From Herbiconiux oxytropis (GTDB lineage Bacteria; Actinomycetota; Actinomycetes; Actinomycetales; Microbacteriaceae): 64,000 nt of DNA. The DNA is taken from assembly GCF_024979315.1 (NCBI RefSeq), contig NZ_JANLCK010000007.1, forward strand, positions 62,001 through 126,000, in the 5' to 3' direction. This document shows, piece by piece, positions 31,988 through 40,555 of this stretch (within the stretch, counting starts at the first letter, position 1; each line of letters starts with the position of its first letter). The notes under the pieces were generated by a model. It made no database searches and was not told the origin of the DNA. It saw only the letters and a program-made list of their open reading frames with translations. A program made the translations under genes and the position numbers.

Positions 31988-33220
31988 TCACGTGAGCCCC
32001 TGAGCGCTCAGCACGTCACGGAGCAGGGTCTGCGCCTCACCCGTGTACCCCTTGCTGATCTGCTTCTGGGGGATCTTCGTGTGGTCGAACAGGAAGTTGC
32101 GCAGCATCCGCACCGGCTTGGGGTAGTTGTGGAAGACCCGCCCGAGCGTCTGCGCAAAACTGACCACGCCATTCGTGTACTCCACCCGCTGCGCGTCGTA
32201 GCGGGCCAGGCCGGCTGCCAGCGACCGAGGGTCGGTGAGGTCGAGACCGCGCAGGAACCTCCCGAGGAAGTAGCCGTCCTCGATCGCCATGCCCGCTCCG
32301 TACCCGGCGTAGGGAGAGGTCGGATGCGCGGCATCACCGAGCAGCGTCGCTCGCCCCTTCGACCAGGCGGTGAGGTTGTCGCGGTACTTGACGACCCACC
32401 GGAACAGATGGTCGGGGTCCGTGGCGCCCACGAGCGCGGGAACAGGATCGACGAACTCCTGCACGCGGTCGGCGACGTAGCGGTAGGGATCCGCCGGCGC
32501 GGCCTGGTCGATCGCGCACGACTCGACGAACCACCACTCGAAGCAGTCCTTCTCCTGGTATCGGAGGGGCTGGATTCCCAACTGGTAGTGCTCGTCGTGG
32601 TGCATGACCATCTCGTCGCGGGACGCCCCGTCGAACTCCGCCCACCCCAGCCAGACCGCGATCCCGAGGTGCTTGAGCTCGGACGGCCCCCAGACGCTCT
32701 CGCGAACTCTGGAGTTGATGCCATCGGCTCCGATCACGAGGTCGGCCCGCTCCACCCGGCCGTCGGAGAAATGGAGCTCGACCGCGTCGGGGGACTGCTC
32801 GAGGTGGTCGAGAGCGTATCCACCCCGGACCATGTCCGAGGGCACCCGGGCCAGCATCCGCTGATAGAGATCGGAGCGCATGGCGCCGGCGAGCCACCCG
32901 GAGACCCCGGCCTGGTCGAGCAGCGACTCGTCGGTCTCCCAGAGCACTCGATGCCGGCCGTCGCTGCGGACCATGCGCTGACTGTGTGCCGGCTTCAGGT
33001 CTTCGATGTCGATGCCGTAGCTGCGGAGGATCACGATGCCGACGGCATTGATGGTGATGGCTCCACCGAGCGGCTCCACGAGCATGCTCTTCTCGTAGAC
33101 AGTGACGTCGAAGCCGGCCTCGTGGAGGGAGAGCGCGGCCGAGAGGCCGCCGACGCCGGCGCCGACGATGGCGACGGTTCCCCGCGAACCGCGGGGTGGG
33201 GTGCTGGAGTGCGAGTTCAT
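31988..33220 (-). CDS. FAD-dependent aromatic-ring monooxygenase
   Basis: This 410-aa flavoprotein has the FAD-binding GxGxxG motif (VAIVGAGVGGLSAALSLHEAGFDVTVYEK), the second FAD/NADPH motif (ADLVIGADGINSRVRESV) and the late GDAAHPTSPYAGYGAGMAIEDGYFLGRFL. These are the three hallmarks of class A hydroxylases such as salicylate or 3-hydroxybenzoate hydroxylase. It should hydroxylate a phenolic or N-heteroaromatic ring. The ATG at 33220 has a GAAAGGAC site. It follows the alpha/beta hydrolase with 31 nt between, in a three-gene catabolic unit. Confidence 0.9.
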   Translation of the reverse strand: MNSHSSTPPRGSRGTVAIVGAGVGGLSAALSLHEAGFDVTVYEKSMLVEPLGGAITINAVGIVILRSYGIDIEDLKPAHSQRMVRSDGRHRVLWETDESLLDQAGVSGWLAGAMRSDLYQRMLARVPSDMVRGGYALDHLEQSPDAVELHFSDGRVERADLVIGADGINSRVRESVWGPSELKHLGIAVWLGWAEFDGASRDEMVMHHDEHYQLGIQPLRYQEKDCFEWWFVESCAIDQAAPADPYRYVADRVQEFVDPVPALVGATDPDHLFRWVVKYRDNLTAWSKGRATLLGDAAHPTSPYAGYGAGMAIEDGYFLGRFLRGLDLTDPRSLAAGLARYDAQRVEYTNGVVSFAQTLGRVFHNYPKPVRMLRNFLFDHTKIPQKQISKGYTGEAQTLLRDVLSAQGLT

Positions 33221-33251
33221 GGTGTCCTTTCGGGATGAGGGAGGTGCGGCG

Positions 33252-34391
33252 TCACAGTCGCGCCGCGACCCAGTCGGCGATGAACGCCGACACGGGGAGC
33301 ATGTTGTCGACGCTGACGTGCTCGATGCCGCCGTCACGTGACGTGAAGATCTTGAGTTCGCGGTCGGGCGAGCCGGTGGCGGCCTCGAACTGCTCGGTGG
33401 CATCGGTGAGAGGGATCTGGCGGTCGCCGGCTCCGTGCGTCACGAGGAACGGCACCGTGATCAACGACACGACTCCCGCCAGGGAGATCTCGGCCGCTCG
33501 TTCCATGAAGGCGTCCCGATCCTCGACGCCCCACACCCACTGCACGTGCTTCCAGTAGTGCGGCACCGGGTTCTCGCCCTCGCGCCGGGCCCGTGCCTTC
33601 TGCAGTTCACCCCAGTGGTAGTTGGCTCCCCAGGCCACGCACAGCGCGAATCGCGGTTCGAACGCCGCAGCCCGCGGAGCGTAGTACCCGCCGAGCGACC
33701 AGCCCACGATGCCGATGCGCGCCTGGTCGATGTCGTCACGTGACTCCAGATAGTCGATGCAGGCTGATCCCCAGCGCTCGCTCTCCGGCACCGCTGTGAG
33801 GCCCCGCAGCCGAAGCGCCTCGCCTGTCCCCGGGTGATCGACCATCAGGAGCGAGATCCCTCGGCGTGCCAGCTCGGTGCGCAGCGGCGACCCCCACATC
33901 TGCTCCTTCGTGGAGTCGAGGCCGTTGAACTGCACCATCACGGGGGTCTGCGGCCCGGCTCCGGGTGCCCGGAAGAACAGGCCGGGGAAGCTCCCGCCCT
34001 CGAACGGGATCTCGACCCTCGAGACGGGTTCGCCGCCGTAGGTCACGACCCGAGCGAAGGCTTCGAGCATCTTGCGGTAGACATCGGCTCTGCGGCGGCC
34101 ACCGATCTCCTGCATCCGTTCGCCGGTCATGTAGTAGTTGGCGGCGCGTTCGAAGCGGGCGGCGGCACTCCACGGCCGACCGGCGGCGAGCTCCTCGTCG
34201 CCCAGTGAGACCATGCGATCGCCGAGCCCCTCCCAGGCGTCGAGGTAGGCGGACGTGGCGTCGTCCCCCTCTGCCGAGAGTCCGATCACGGGATCGATGG
34301 CCTCGAGGATCTCGGTCAGCTGGCCGCCGGTCGAAAGCGAGAGGCTCACCGACAGGTTCCAGACGTAGTTGCCGGGGAACGGTTCGAACAT
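33252..34391 (-). CDS. alpha/beta hydrolase, C-C bond hydrolase type
   Basis: This 379-aa enzyme has a helical N-terminal part of about 130 residues before the alpha/beta core. The nucleophile is the Ser in IGIVGWSLGGYYAPRAAAFEPRF. The HPGTGEA turn and the late His in GGIEHVS complete a probable triad with an acid near THGAGDRQIP. The two-part layout and the NGLDSTKEQ motif resemble 2,6-dihydroxypseudooxynicotine hydrolase and FrsA-like proteins, which cleave C-C bonds beside a ketone. It may act on the ring-cleavage product or a side-chain ketone of the pathway substrate. Confidence 0.82.
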   Translation of the reverse strand: MFEPFPGNYVWNLSVSLSLSTGGQLTEILEAIDPVIGLSAEGDDATSAYLDAWEGLGDRMVSLGDEELAAGRPWSAAARFERAANYYMTGERMQEIGGRRRADVYRKMLEAFARVVTYGGEPVSRVEIPFEGGSFPGLFFRAPGAGPQTPVMVQFNGLDSTKEQMWGSPLRTELARRGISLLMVDHPGTGEALRLRGLTAVPESERWGSACIDYLESRDDIDQARIGIVGWSLGGYYAPRAAAFEPRFALCVAWGANYHWGELQKARARREGENPVPHYWKHVQWVWGVEDRDAFMERAAEISLAGVVSLITVPFLVTHGAGDRQIPLTDATEQFEAATGSPDRELKIFTSRDGGIEHVSVDNMLPVSAFIADWVAARL

Positions 34392-34407
34392 GCTGATTCT
34401 CTTTCAG

Positions 34408-35322
34408 TCAGGCGCCGCGGGGCGGCTGGATGGTGGTGGTGATCCGGCCCAGGCGCTCGACCTCGAGGGTCACCACGTCCCCGGCCTCGAGGTACGGGAA
34501 TCGCTCGAACCCGTGCACCCGACCGAGTTCGAGGATGCAACCGGTGCCGACGGTGCCGCTGCCGAGCACGTCCCCCGGCACGAGGGTGGTGCCGCGGGAT
34601 GCGTGGCTCAGCATCTGGGCGAACGACCAGTGGATGCTCGACCAGTCGCCGAGGGAATACGGTCGACCGTTCACGTCGACGGACATCCTCAAGGCGTACC
34701 CGTTGCCGCTTCGACGGTCGGCGAGCTCATCAGGAGTCACGAGAGCCGGCCCGAGCGTGGTCGCCGAATCCTTGCCCTTCGAAGGTCCGAGGCCGACGGT
34801 CATCTCCCGTTCCTGAAAGTCCCGCGCACTCCAGTCGCAGAGGATCGTGTAACCGGCGATGTATCGCTCGGCGTCGTCGACCGCCACATCGGAACAGCGC
34901 TCGCCGACGACTGCGGCGATCTCGAGCTCGAAGTCGAATTCGGCGCAGCCCGGAGGAATCGCGATGGCCTGCGCCGGCCCCGCCACCGCGGCCGGATTGC
35001 TGAAGTAGAAGACGGGTCGCTCGTACCAGACCGGGCTGACCGAGCGTCCGAGCGCCGCCATGGAGGCGGTCACATGCTCTTCGAACGACATGAAGTCGCG
35101 CACCGAGGGCGGCGTCTCGATGGGAGCGAGCAACTGCACCGAGGAGGCGACCACGACTTCGAAGGGCGCCTCCGCAGCAGTCTGCGCCGCCTGCTCGAGA
35201 CCGCCTCGGCCGAGGATGTCGATGAGTTGCTCCTCGGCATCCAGCGCCAGGATCGTGTCGCTCCCGAGCATCCCGACGTGCTCGAGACCGTCCGAATCCG
35301 AGATGTACCGTACCCAGCGCAT
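34408..35322 (-). CDS. fumarylacetoacetate hydrolase-family protein
   Basis: This 304-aa protein has the FAH-fold metal site: the E-x-E in EFDFELEIAAVVG and the Asp in GYTILCDWSARDFQ. It also has GKDSATTLGPALVTPDEL and LVPGDVLGSGTVGTG, typical of the family. Members hydrolyse fumarylpyruvate or acylpyruvates, or hydrate 2-oxopent-4-enoate, in the lower part of aromatic pathways. The ATG at 35322 follows a GGAG; a GTG two codons upstream is possible. It is the first gene of the unit running to 31988. Confidence 0.88.
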   Translation of the reverse strand: MRWVRYISDSDGLEHVGMLGSDTILALDAEEQLIDILGRGGLEQAAQTAAEAPFEVVVASSVQLLAPIETPPSVRDFMSFEEHVTASMAALGRSVSPVWYERPVFYFSNPAAVAGPAQAIAIPPGCAEFDFELEIAAVVGERCSDVAVDDAERYIAGYTILCDWSARDFQEREMTVGLGPSKGKDSATTLGPALVTPDELADRRSGNGYALRMSVDVNGRPYSLGDWSSIHWSFAQMLSHASRGTTLVPGDVLGSGTVGTGCILELGRVHGFERFPYLEAGDVVTLEVERLGRITTTIQPPRGA

Positions 35323-35405
35323 TGCCACTCCAGTGTGTCGATTAGACCCGAGTGTGCAGGACGCAGGAGGCCGTTCCTATGGCAGCGTCCGTATGTCACC
35401 CATCA

Positions 35406-36329
35406 TCAGGATCGATGCTCGCCCGCGCTCGCGAGGTCGCCCAACTGCCCTCGCAACCAACGGTGCCCCGGGTCGGCCCCGTGGCGGGGCGACCACACCA
35501 TCGTCTCGGTGATCACCCCCAGGTTCACCGGCGGCGGGAAGATCCGGTAGCGGGCGTCGTCGCCCATGAGCTCGAGCGCGAGTCGTCGCTGCACGACCGT
35601 GAAGAGGTTCGTGCCTGGCAGCAGGAACGGTGCCATCACGAACGACGTCGTGACGACCTCAGGATCGCGTTGGATGCCGAGGGCGCGCAGGCGCCCGTCG
35701 ACGAGCGTCGTCATCTGGCCCTGGTTGGACTGCAGGTAAGGCATGGCCGTCAGATCCTCGACGGTGAAGGCGGAGTCGGGCTCGGTGAGGACTGCGGCGT
35801 CGGTGACACACACGAAGGTGTCCTCGAAGAGGGTCTCGTGCGGGAGGTCCAATCTCGGAGGCAGGATCTCCCGTGGCACGACGACCGCGTCCGTCTGGCT
35901 GCGGCCCAGCTGCATGAGCAGGTCGGGACCCACGGGCGTGATCACGAGCCGCACGCCCGGAGCCACGTTTCGCAGTCTCTCCATCAGAGGACGCAGCAGC
36001 ACCAGGGCCACGTAGTCGCTCGCCATCACCGTGAAGGTGCGGGAACTCGTGGCGGGGTCGAAAGCCACCCCCGAGTTCACGACGGCCTCGATCCCGGTGA
36101 GCACGTCGGTGAGCGGTTCGCGCAGTGCTTCCGCGAACGGTGTGAGGCGGAGTTCTCTGCCCACACGCACCAGCAACGGGTTGTCGAAGAGCGCGCGCAG
36201 TCTGGCGAGGGTGGCACTCATGGCGGGCTGCCCCACGAGCATCCGTTCGGCCGCGCGACTCACGCTGCTCTCATTCAGCAGCGCGTCGAGGGAGACGAGC
36301 AGGTTGAGATCGATGCTCCGCAGGTTCAT
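35406..36329 (-). CDS. LysR-family transcriptional regulator
   Basis: This 307-aa regulator has the N-terminal helix-turn-helix DLNLLVSLDALLNESSVSRAAERMLVGQPAMSATLARLRALFDNPLLVR. That pattern is closest to the NodD/NahR-like LysR group, and a substrate-binding domain follows. It lies between the leftward catabolic unit and the rightward dioxygenase/cyclase unit and so probably controls both in response to a pathway intermediate. An ATGG-ATG-CCAT inverted repeat (36354-36364) lies in the divergent promoter region and may be part of its binding site. Confidence 0.9.
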   Translation of the reverse strand: MNLRSIDLNLLVSLDALLNESSVSRAAERMLVGQPAMSATLARLRALFDNPLLVRVGRELRLTPFAEALREPLTDVLTGIEAVVNSGVAFDPATSSRTFTVMASDYVALVLLRPLMERLRNVAPGVRLVITPVGPDLLMQLGRSQTDAVVVPREILPPRLDLPHETLFEDTFVCVTDAAVLTEPDSAFTVEDLTAMPYLQSNQGQMTTLVDGRLRALGIQRDPEVVTTSFVMAPFLLPGTNLFTVVQRRLALELMGDDARYRIFPPPVNLGVITETMVWSPRHGADPGHRWLRGQLGDLASAGEHRS

Positions 36330-36450
36330 GGGGGAAGAGTATCGGCGTGGTCGATGGATGCCATAGGTTCCGGTGCATTTACGCGCAACCCGCGGACGGG
36401 CATCGTGGACTGCGAGCTCGACGACGAGCAGAGATCGGAGGACGCGTCAG

Positions 36451-37476
36451 ATGAAGAAGCTACTGGGTCATATCGCTCACCTGGAGATCACGGCACCGGA
36501 GCCGGAGGAGTCGGCGAAGTTCTATGTGGAGAGGTTCGGCATGCGTATCGTGGACCGGCTCGGAGACCGCATCTACCTGCGGTGCTGGGGTGACTACGAC
36601 CGATACAGCCTCGTGATCGCCCCGGGCGACGATGCATCGCTTGCCACGATGGCCTGGAGGGTCGACTACCCCGAGGCGCTCGACGAACTCGTGGGCCGGC
36701 TCGACGAACGCGGCATCTCGGGCTTCTGGCGCGACGATCTCCCTGCAGTGGGGCGGGCCTACGAGTTCGTGGGCCCCTTCGGGCACTCGATGACCCTGTT
36801 CTGGGAGGTGGAGCCCTTCACCACGGACCCGGAGTTCGCCTCCGTCTACCCCGATCGGCCCGAGCGCAGGGCCATCCATGGTGCCGCGCCCCGCTTCCTC
36901 GACCACGTCACCGTCGCCAGCACCGATGTGGAGGGGTTCGCAGCCTGGTACTCCGAGGCCCTGGGGTTCCGCGTGATGGCGAAGACCTACCTCGACCATG
37001 CGCCCGTGAACGTGTTCACCGTGCTCACGACCAATGAGAAATCCCATGACCTCGGCATCGTGCTCGACACCTCGGACAGGCCGGGCCGCGTTCACCACAT
37101 CGCTTTCTGGACCGATCATCCGGAAGACCTCGTGCGCACGGCCGACCTCATGCTCGAAGCATCCGTGCCGATCGAGTACGGGCCGTCGATCCACGGGATC
37201 GGCGAGCAGAACTTCCTCTACTTCCGGGAGCCCAGCGGGCTGAGGGTGGAGGTCAACTCGGGAGGGTACCGCAACTACGTGCCCGATTGGGAGGCGCGGC
37301 GCTGGACGCCCTCGGCGGGGTCGAACAACTTCTTCAAGAACTGGAACATGCCCGACTCGATGATGGAGGCGTTTCCTGCGGCAGCAGGCTTGACCGCGAC
37401 GGAGGACGGCGCTTCGCCCCAACTCGAGAAAGCGCTCGCGAACCCCTGGGCGACCACGACCGGGGCGGCTCGATGA
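36451..37476 (+). CDS. VOC-family extradiol ring-cleavage dioxygenase
   Basis: This 341-aa protein has two vicinal-oxygen-chelate halves. The second half holds the probable iron ligands: His in RFLDHVTVAS, His in VHHIAFW and Glu in FREPSGLRVEV. This is the arrangement of catechol 2,3-dioxygenases. The first half starts LLGHIAHLEITAPEPEESAKFYVERFGM. A GGAGG site lies 10 nt before the ATG. About 40 C-terminal residues extend beyond the usual family length. It is coupled to the cyclase by an ATGA overlap. Confidence 0.9.
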   Translation: MKKLLGHIAHLEITAPEPEESAKFYVERFGMRIVDRLGDRIYLRCWGDYDRYSLVIAPGDDASLATMAWRVDYPEALDELVGRLDERGISGFWRDDLPAVGRAYEFVGPFGHSMTLFWEVEPFTTDPEFASVYPDRPERRAIHGAAPRFLDHVTVASTDVEGFAAWYSEALGFRVMAKTYLDHAPVNVFTVLTTNEKSHDLGIVLDTSDRPGRVHHIAFWTDHPEDLVRTADLMLEASVPIEYGPSIHGIGEQNFLYFREPSGLRVEVNSGGYRNYVPDWEARRWTPSAGSNNFFKNWNMPDSMMEAFPAAAGLTATEDGASPQLEKALANPWATTTGAAR

Positions 37477-38243
37477 GGGTCATCGACCTCTCCATCACGC
37501 TGGACAACGACACACGGGCTGACCCGCCGTTCCAGCGCCCGCGGATCGAGTACACCACCCACGCGCAGACCGAACCGCTCGTGGAATCGCTGTTTCCGGG
37601 CCTGACCATCGGGGCGATGACCGGGGGGACGGGGTGGGCCGTCGAGCAGGTGACGCTCTCGACCCACAACGGAACGCATGTGGACTCGCCGTGGCATTAC
37701 CACCCCACGATGAACGGGGGCGAGCCCGCCTGGGGCATCGATGCGGTTCCGCTCGAGTGGTTCTTCGCTCCGGGAGTCAGACTCGACTTCCGGCATCTCC
37801 CAGACGGGTACGTCGTCCAGCCCGCTGACATCGACGCCGAACTCGCTCGCATCGGATACGAACTCCGTCCGTTCGACATCGTCCTGGCGAACACGGCAGC
37901 CGGGGCGCGGCTCGGCCACGACGACTTCATCGACAGCGGCTGCGGCTTCGGCCGGGCCGCGACACTTCACCTGATCGCGGCCGGCATCCGCGTGATGGGC
38001 ACCGACGGCTGGAGTTGGGATGCGCCCTTCTCGGCCACCGCTGCTCGATTCGCTGAAACCGGCGACCCGGGCATCGTGTGGGAAGGGCACAAGGCGGGCA
38101 TGGAGGCGGCCTACTGCCAGATCGAGAAGCTCACGGCGCTCGAGACACTGCCCGACTTCGGTTTCACCGTCTCGTGCTTCCCTGCGAAGATCCGGGGTGC
38201 GTCTGCCGGATGGACGAGGGCGGTCGCGCTCATCGAGGAGTGA
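37473..38243 (+). CDS. cyclase/kynurenine formamidase-like metal hydrolase
   Basis: This 256-aa protein carries the family metal motif STHNGTHVDSPWHYH (HxGTHxDxPxH). It starts MRVIDLSITLDNDTRADPPF and includes MGTDGWSWDAPF, also typical of the family. Related enzymes hydrolyse N-formylkynurenine, isatin or cyclic imides and lactones. Here it probably opens or deacylates an intermediate of the neighbouring ring-cleavage pathway. The ATG overlaps the dioxygenase stop. Confidence 0.86.
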   Translation: MRVIDLSITLDNDTRADPPFQRPRIEYTTHAQTEPLVESLFPGLTIGAMTGGTGWAVEQVTLSTHNGTHVDSPWHYHPTMNGGEPAWGIDAVPLEWFFAPGVRLDFRHLPDGYVVQPADIDAELARIGYELRPFDIVLANTAAGARLGHDDFIDSGCGFGRAATLHLIAAGIRVMGTDGWSWDAPFSATAARFAETGDPGIVWEGHKAGMEAAYCQIEKLTALETLPDFGFTVSCFPAKIRGASAGWTRAVALIEE

Positions 38244-38313
38244 ATCGCGGGCTCCGGGTGAATGTGCGGGTGAAGCACGGCGCGGTGGCCCGCGGTGCGG
38301 CGGGCGGTGCGCA

Positions 38314-38531
38314 TACGATGGCGTCGGCCGCCGTTCCGATCCCCATCCTTCGGCGGCCGACCCGAACGCAGTCGCTTCGGCGTGGCCCCAGGAGCACCCA
38401 CCTGGGGCCACAGGTCTTTCTGCCGGAGTATCGGAGGGCCGGCACGCCTGAGGCTTGGACGAGAGCAAGGGCGCTGCACGACGTTGTGGGGCGCCCTTGC
38501 CCTCTGTGCGGAGTGGTTCGGTCTGCGAACC
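38314..38531 (+). ncRNA. candidate structured RNA: five perfect hairpins after a promoter-like box
   Basis: TACGAT (38314-38319) is followed by five perfect stem-loops. They are an 11-bp stem (38323-38333/38351-38361), an 11-bp stem (38382-38392/38401-38411) followed by TCTTTCT, a 6-bp stem (38421-38426/38439-38444), a 10-bp stem (38465-38474/38491-38500) and a 6-bp stem (38515-38520/38526-38531). No coding frame in 38244-38645 is convincing. I do not recognise a known RNA family (not RNase P, tmRNA, SRP or tRNA). The second hairpin could simply be the terminator of the cyclase operon. Confidence 0.4.
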
Positions 38532-38645
38532 GGGACTCCGAGACGACCGCGGCCACCCTGATAGGGATTCAGCGTCGCGACCTCAGCACAGGCTACGACG
38601 CGTGCCCGCCGCTGTCCAGGGGGTCGACAGCCGTGCGGTGAACTC

Positions 38646-38768
38646 TCAGCGCTGGCCCCGGAAGAGCTTGAGGATGACGATCGCCGACACCCACACGATC
38701 GCCACGGTCGCCAGCCCCAGCAGGCCGATGTAGAGGTACTCGAGCCAGAGGTAGGTTTCGTCGTTCAT
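38646..38768 (-). CDS. 40-aa single-span membrane protein
   Basis: The frame encodes MNDETYLWLEYLYIGLLGLA followed by TVAIVWVSAIVILKLFRGQR. It is an acidic start, one membrane span and a basic tail. A clear GAAGGAGCGACG ribosome site precedes the ATG at 38768. The strong ribosome site and the ideal topology make this a credible small gene, although its role is unknown. Confidence 0.68.
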   Translation of the reverse strand: MNDETYLWLEYLYIGLLGLATVAIVWVSAIVILKLFRGQR

Positions 38769-38833
38769 CGTCGCTCCTTCACGTCGAGACCGACTGTAGT
38801 CCTCCAGTCCCCTCCCGGCAGGGGCTTGCGCAC

Positions 38834-40555
38834 TCAGCCGAGCGCCGGTGTGCGCGGTGGCGGAGTGCGCCGGGGCGCGAGCCGCTCGAACGCCGCCGCG
38901 AGCGCGAGGAGTGCGCTGTCGGAGTGCCCGCGGCCCGCGAAGGTGAGACCGACGGGCATCCGGGTGTCGCTCATGGTGCCCATCGGCACGGTCACGGTGG
39001 GCACACCGGCGTGGCGGATGGCGAGGTTGCCGTTGGCCACCCAGACCCCGTTCCGCCAGGCGATGTCGGCCGAGGTGGGCTCCACATCGGCGTCGGCGGG
39101 CGCCACGTCGGCCATGGCCGGGAACACGACGGCGTCGAGACCGAGCCCGTCCAGCCACTCCTCGAGGTCGACGCGACGGGTCTCCTCGAGGCCGCGAACC
39201 CCCTCGTCGAGATGGGGGATCTCCGTGAACGACGCGACCGGATGATCGCGCACGTGGCGCGGGTAACCGGCGATGTCGTCGGGGAAGCCGTCGTAGCGGT
39301 CGGGCAGCGCGCCTGGCGGTTGCGGGAAGATCTGCTCGCCGTCGACCCCCCCGAGGGAGGGCAGCGCGGGATCGCCGTTCGCACGCAGGAAGTCGTCCCA
39401 GGCCCACGCCGAGAGATCCACGATCTCGCGCTGCAGGAACTCGGGCGACACCAGCCCCCGCGTGAGGATCGTGGGCGCGCCCGGCCGGTCGCCCTCATAG
39501 TTCGACACGAGCGGGAAGTCGACCTCCACGATGCTCGCCCCTGCTGCCTCGAGATCGGCTCGCGCCGCCTCCCAGAGGTCGATGACCGACTGCCGCGTCT
39601 CGATCCGCTGGCCCGTGGCACCCCCGACGCCCGGCTGCTCGGCGGTGCCGGCGAGCGGATCGGCGTTGATGTAGAGACGCGGAACACCCAGCCGCACTCC
39701 GGCCAGCCGCTCTCGCGCGGCCGCCGCATCGGCGGGGGCGAGTGCAGGGTACGAGGGAGGCCGCACCTCGGAGGCCGACGGCAGCGCCACCCACGGCTGC
39801 GCGCGCCAGAAGTCACCGCGCGTCTCGGGGTCGTCGGCGACGATGACGTCGAGCACAGCGAGGAGATCGGCCATCGAGCGGGTGTGAGGCACGACGACGT
39901 CCATCGTGGGGGTGAGCGGCCAGTTGCCGCGCACCGAGATCACCCCGCGCGAGGGCGTGTAGGCGCAGAGCGCGTTGCACGACGCCGGCGCCCGGCCGCT
40001 CGACCAGGTCTCCTCGCCGAGACCGAAGACACCGAAGCTCGCTGCCGTGGCGGTGCCCGAGCCGTTCGAGGAGCCCGAGCCGAACGCCGAGGTGAGGAAG
40101 CCGGCGTCGTAGGGGCTCTCGGCGCGGCCGTAGAGGCCGCGCTGCATGCCGCCGTTCGCCATCGGCGGCATGTTGGTGAGGCCCAGGCAGATGGCGCCGC
40201 CCGCCCGCAGCCGCTCGATGGTGAAGGCGTCGCACTGGGCGACGAGCTCGGCGAACGCCGGACTCCCGGCCGCGGCGGTGAGGCCCCGCACGAGATAACT
40301 GTCCTTCGCGGTGTAGGGGATGCCGTCGAGTGGGCCGAGCGGCTCTCCGGCACGTCGCCGGGCATCGGAGGCCTCGGCCTCGGCGAGGGCCTCCGGGTTG
40401 TGCACCACGACGGAGTTCAAGGCCGTGGGCGTCGCTGGCCCGTCGAATGCGTCGATGCGGGCGAGGTGTGCACGCACGAGCTCGACCGCCGTCGTTCTCC
40501 CCTCGGCGAAGGCCCGCTGCAGGTCGGCGACGGATGCCTCGTGCACCTCGATCAC
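38834..40555 (-). CDS. amidase signature family hydrolase
   Basis: This 573-aa protein has the amidase signature. The catalytic Lys is in GIPYTAKDSYL, and the cis-Ser and nucleophile Ser are in the GSGSSNGSGTATAASFGVFGLGEETWSS region. The later APTILTRGLVSPEFLQREIVDL part is less standard. The GTG start at 40555 overlaps the stop of agmatine deiminase (GTGA), so the two proteins are made together. By context it may hydrolyse N-carbamoylputrescine or another amide from the agmatine route, replacing the usual nitrilase-type AguB. That is inference. Confidence 0.85.
   Translation of the reverse strand: MIEVHEASVADLQRAFAEGRTTAVELVRAHLARIDAFDGPATPTALNSVVVHNPEALAEAEASDARRRAGEPLGPLDGIPYTAKDSYLVRGLTAAAGSPAFAELVAQCDAFTIERLRAGGAICLGLTNMPPMANGGMQRGLYGRAESPYDAGFLTSAFGSGSSNGSGTATAASFGVFGLGEETWSSGRAPASCNALCAYTPSRGVISVRGNWPLTPTMDVVVPHTRSMADLLAVLDVIVADDPETRGDFWRAQPWVALPSASEVRPPSYPALAPADAAAARERLAGVRLGVPRLYINADPLAGTAEQPGVGGATGQRIETRQSVIDLWEAARADLEAAGASIVEVDFPLVSNYEGDRPGAPTILTRGLVSPEFLQREIVDLSAWAWDDFLRANGDPALPSLGGVDGEQIFPQPPGALPDRYDGFPDDIAGYPRHVRDHPVASFTEIPHLDEGVRGLEETRRVDLEEWLDGLGLDAVVFPAMADVAPADADVEPTSADIAWRNGVWVANGNLAIRHAGVPTVTVPMGTMSDTRMPVGLTFAGRGHSDSALLALAAAFERLAPRRTPPPRTPALG

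Noticed and set aside
38511-38540. tRNA-like GGTTCG...CGAACC arm
   Set aside because: No acceptor stem, D-arm or anticodon arm can be built around it. It is counted only as one hairpin of the non-coding region.
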